From Raphanus sativus (taxonomy: Eukaryota > Streptophyta > Magnoliopsida > Brassicales > Brassicaceae), in NCBI RefSeq assembly GCF_000801105.2, contig NC_079516.1, positions 53,427,265-53,491,264 on the forward strand: a DNA stretch of 64,000 nt, given 5' to 3'. The notes beneath the pieces are model-generated. The model saw only the letters and a list, made by a program, of their open reading frames with translations. It did no database searches and was not told the origin of the DNA. Of the stretch, positions 60,735 to 64,000 are shown piece after piece (position 1 is the stretch's first letter; every line of letters starts with the position of its first letter). A program made the translations under genes and the position numbers.

Positions 60735-61664
60735 AAAAATGAATTAGTATTATGAAAATTTAAGTGTGTATATTCAATATATTTCTGATGTTGGGTTTTA
60801 GCAGCTGTTTTTTTCTTTCTTTTTTTGGTATTTGGTCTTAAGCTTACACCGAAGCTCAAATTATACATAACTATTACCACAAAACGTAGAAGAAGCTACT
60901 GAACCCTGCTCAAATTAGAGACAACTCAGACAAGTACCCCCCAAAATTAGAGATAAGCACATTTACTTGTTTGGCTAGATTTAAAGGATGCACATGAAAA
61001 TTTGAAATCAAATTGATTTGTTTAAAAAAAATGATTTGTCTTTTCTCTGATTTTTCACTAGTTTTATTGGCACGGTCTGTGGTTAACGGATCAGTAAGAT
61101 AGCCGGAATGATAATAATTAACTTTTAACAATCTGTGAGTTCTTTTTAGTTTTGTGATAGTATATGAGCATATCTTATTACTGAAGGGAGGTTTGAATCA
61201 TTTTAATGCTAAATGTTTGTGCGTCTATATATACGTCATTTATAGTGTGTGCCTCCTCGAATACGAACATGTTTAGAGAATGGGGACCGTTAATTACGTT
61301 TAATCATACCTCATTTTATATATCTTGTATTGTAATCTTTACAACTCCAATTAAAAAAAATTAGAGTACTAGTATATTAAAATACCTTCCTGATGTCACT
61401 ATAATAACAGATAGATTCGCAGTGCTTTAAATTTTACTCGAACCATTCTGGCAAAATCTGTGACCACTAGCTTTAAACCTAACGTCTCGATCTATGACAG
61501 TGCCAGGTATATATATACGTACAATATACCTTACTTAATTATATGTTCATCCTTATGTGTCTCAATGTGATTATATATACTTAGCTCACAATTTTTTGAT
61601 TTAGAGAAAGCTCACAATATTATATAAATATATATACTGTTTTTATTTGTATATAGGTGCAAAT
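58787..61664. other. Gene-free region with microsatellite
   Basis: No supported gene. A long (TA)n microsatellite lies at about 60678-60730. A somewhat GC-richer stretch near 58860-59330 has no long ORF and may be an old solo LTR, but I could not find matching ends. Confidence 0.4.
60678..60730. repeat. (TA)n microsatellite
   Basis: An AT dinucleotide run of about 53 bp. Confidence 0.92.
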
Positions 61665-61679
61665 AAATACGGGAGGAAG

Positions 61680-62721
61680 AAAGGAGGCCCCCATGATTCA
61701 GCGTTGACCCCTAATCAAGATGAGTTTGAATGGATCAAAGACGTATGGAAGGGAGAGTACTCGCCCAAGATCAAGACGTTCGTGTGGTCAGTTATTCAAA
61801 AAGCAATCCCGCTAGGCGAACATCTACAAAGAAGAGGAATTAGACAAGAAGCTAAGTGTATAAGATGTGGAGAGATAGAAACGGAAGCCCACCTTTTTTT
61901 CAAATGTGATTTTGCGCAAAGAGTATGGAGCTTCATCGTTTTGTCACCAGTGTTTGACCCCAATGACCAAACGGGAGTCTCATCGGCGTTAGTGACTTCA
62001 CGCAGAAGTACTTGTCTCCCCCCGCTGGGAGTTTCTACCAACATTTTACCTTGGATCTTCTGGGCGATTTGGACAGCTAGGAATATCTTGATCTTTGAGA
62101 ATAGGACTGTCTCCGCAATGGATACAGCAACCAGAGGGATTAGACTAGCAAGGGAGTGGATCCAGGCTCAACCTCTCAAGGAGAAGAATGAAGGCACGCA
62201 AACGAGGAGATCAGTAATTCCTAGGGCATCGATCCCCCACAATCCGCGACTAACCTCATCGATTTGTAAATCTGATGCAGCGTGGGATAGGGGATCAAAC
62301 ACGGCGGGACTAGCTTGGATCATAACGGATCCCTCTCAGGACTTGGAGATGCGAGGAGGCCAAATTCATCACAACGTCTCTTTACCGCTTACGGCAGAGG
62401 CCTTAGCGATGAGAGCAGCGCTCCACGCAGCAGCTTCTCTTAGGATCACCAAGCTTCGGATGTTCTCCGACAACCAAACCCTTTTCAGGGCAATTATCCG
62501 ACAAACGCTTTGAGAAAGAGATCTATGGTGTCGTCAAAGACATTGAATCGCTTACTTTTCTGTTTGTCGACATTTCTTTTGTTTTTTTTCCAAGGGCTGA
62601 GAATGGGCAGGCTGATGCTTTGGCCAAATTCATTCTCAGAAACCCAAGTCATGTAATGGGCCGGCCCACGGGCTAAATTCTTTTATTTTTTAATGCAAGC
62701 TTATCGTGAACAAAAAAAAAA
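61680..62721 (+). mobile_element. 5'-truncated LINE (zinc-binding and RNase H end)
   Basis: The element is flanked by the target duplication AAATACGGGAGGAAG at 61665-61679 and 62722-62736 and ends in an A tail (about 62712-62724). The coding remnant (61680-62513, then another frame) includes the zf-RVT region (SPKIKTFVWSVIQKAIPLGE, then CIRCGEIETEAHLFFKCDFA) and an RNase H domain (KSDAAWDRGSNTAGLAWI; LTAEALAMRAALHAAASLRI). A frameshift near 62495 separates the last part (KRFEKEIYGVVKDIESLTFL, AENGQADALAKF). Only about 1.04 kb of a 5-6 kb LINE was inserted, as is common in target-primed reverse transcription. The ATG at 61647 lies in host DNA and is not part of the element. Confidence 0.93.
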
Positions 62722-63128
62722 AAATACGGGAGGAAGTCATTCCTGTAAATAATCAAGTAATCATTTTATCTTCTTGTTGTTATTACATTAGTGATATTCT
62801 TATCGAGGAAAATAGAGTTCCCTTTTAGCAAAAAGAATAAGAAAATAGAGTTCACAACAATAACAATAAGAGCTGTCTTGGCAAAATAAAATATGTCCTA
62901 TGAGTGTAATAATATGCATTTGTCTATTATCGTTTAATATATTGATTTGAATTTTTTTGTCAAATGTTTTATTAGAAACAAAGTTATTTGATATAATTTA
63001 AAGGAAAAGGAGCCACAACATGTGTTTTTCCACTTCTGCATTTATTTCTTTATGATGAGCCTGTCTTTTTGTTTTTGCCCTCTTCTTGTTTAATGTTCCT
63101 CAAGTCTTTCAAGTATGTGTATGTAATA

Positions 63129-63358
63129 CTCCCTCTGTTTCATTATAAGTGTGGTTTTAGACTTGTGCACACAGATTAAGAAAGCATTTTAATTTTGCAT
63201 ATTTTCAATATAAAAACATCATTACCGATACAATTCAACCAATAGAAAAATAGAATGGAGAATAAAATTAATAAATTTTGCATTGAAACTATAAAACGAC
63301 ACTTATTTTGCAACGAAAAAAATTCTCTAAAACGACACTTAATATGAAACGGAGGGAG
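63129..63358. mobile_element. Stowaway-type MITE, copy 2
   Basis: Same ends and interior as 15280-15508 (CTCCCTCTGTTTC ... GAAACGGAGGGAG), same orientation, flanked by TA on both sides. Only scattered differences from copy 1 are seen over about 230 bp. Confidence 0.94.
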
Positions 63359-63360
63359 TA

Positions 63361-64000
63361 AGTAATAACGTGGTCTTTTTCAGTATTCTTATACAGCCAT
63401 TTTGTAATGTTAGTTTCTTATTACACCTAGGGTGTTGAATTCAACACTCTAATTTACATTTTTTTACAATCCACATCATCTTCTCTTCTTCCACCTATAA
63501 ATTCAACACATGTACAAATTTTATCTCTACAATAGTTTTGTTTAAAAATATTCAACACCCTAATTTATATTCTTATTTATATAACTTAGTAGCTATATAT
63601 ATTAATTCAAAAATTTATTGTAATTAAAGTAAATAAATAAAATGACATAGTTTAAATAATTTTTATTTTATTTTTATTTATATCTTTACTAGTTTAAGAA
63701 AATAATATTAAAATATTATTTTAAAAACAATTATACAATAACACAATTGAGTTCATAAAGTTAATATTAATAAAAATAGAAATTATAAGAAAAATTGGCA
63801 CTTTTTTATTCTATATCCAAAAAGATGAAACTAGTCTCTATTTATAGATAATTAAAAATGTTAAATTCTGGTATAATTTTTATTTTTTTAAAAAATATAT
63901 TACTATAAATTAATTAAATTTAAATTACTAGGTGGAAATAAAAAAGAACAAAAACTAGATAACCAATAATAAGATAACAAGAGTTAGATTGAAGCCCAAT
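63361..64000. other. AT-rich right edge of the window
   Basis: It contains a 16-bp palindrome at 63432-63447 and a related partial copy (TTCAACACCCTAATTTATATT) near 63551-63571. It may be the start of another transposon continuing beyond the window. No gene is seen. Confidence 0.4.

Overview
The window is nuclear plant DNA from a Brassicaceae species of Brassica type. It has AT-rich intergenic sequence, GT-AG introns, site II (TGGGCC) promoter motifs and many small plant transposons. Homologues of genes I recall from the end of Arabidopsis chromosome 2 (about At2g47240 to At2g47430, crucifer ancestral block J) occur in the same order and orientation: LACS1 (+, 5' part outside the window), WRKY23 (-), UPBEAT1 (-), the DEAD-box helicase RH24 (-), an INO80-B/PAPA-1 zinc-finger protein (+), a membrane protein (+), an SMP-30-like beta-propeller (-), a broken COX5C (+), DIM1A (+) and CKI1 (-). 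Several Arabidopsis genes of the interval are absent, as expected for a fractionated copy of a triplicated genome. Locus numbers are from memory, not from a search.

Layout. 1-6 kb: LACS1 3' end, then WRKY23 facing it. 6-17 kb: transposons, namely a SINE whose target duplication is split by a TRIM retrotransposon, a 209-bp hAT MITE, a 3.46-kb hAT element with an 8-bp target duplication and a frameshifted transposase, a Stowaway MITE and another SINE. 17.8-18.1 kb: UPB1. 21.5-31.4 kb: the densest gene block, with RH24 and the INO80-B-like gene sharing a bidirectional site II promoter. 31.4-47.6 kb: a non-syntenic block holding a BRF1-like RNA polymerase III factor gene without its zinc ribbon, a 7.29-kb LTR element with apparently identical LTRs but no gag-pol, a 2.86-kb Helitron carrying gene fragments, and a SINE inside a remnant of a membrane-protein gene. 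About 75 bp next to the COX5C pseudogene recur at the far side of this block. 47.9-53.8 kb: DIM1A and CKI1, tail to tail. 53.8-64 kb: gene-free, very AT-rich DNA with repeat duplications, two Helitron 3' ends on the minus strand, a 5'-truncated LINE and a second Stowaway MITE.

The host genes do not form one pathway. They cover wax and cutin acyl-CoA supply (LACS1), auxin and root patterning (WRKY23, UPB1), splicing and chromatin remodelling (RH24, INO80-B), pre-rRNA dimethylation (DIM1A) and two-component signalling in the female gametophyte (CKI1). I found no clearly new biological system. The most informative structures are the exact Helitron insertion into a tandem repeat, the LTR element that must have moved in trans, the bracketed COX5C/BRF1 block and the nested SINE/TRIM. 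Exon boundaries were set by eye from GT-AG sites, reading frame and remembered family proteins, so individual splice sites could be off even where the total length stays in frame.
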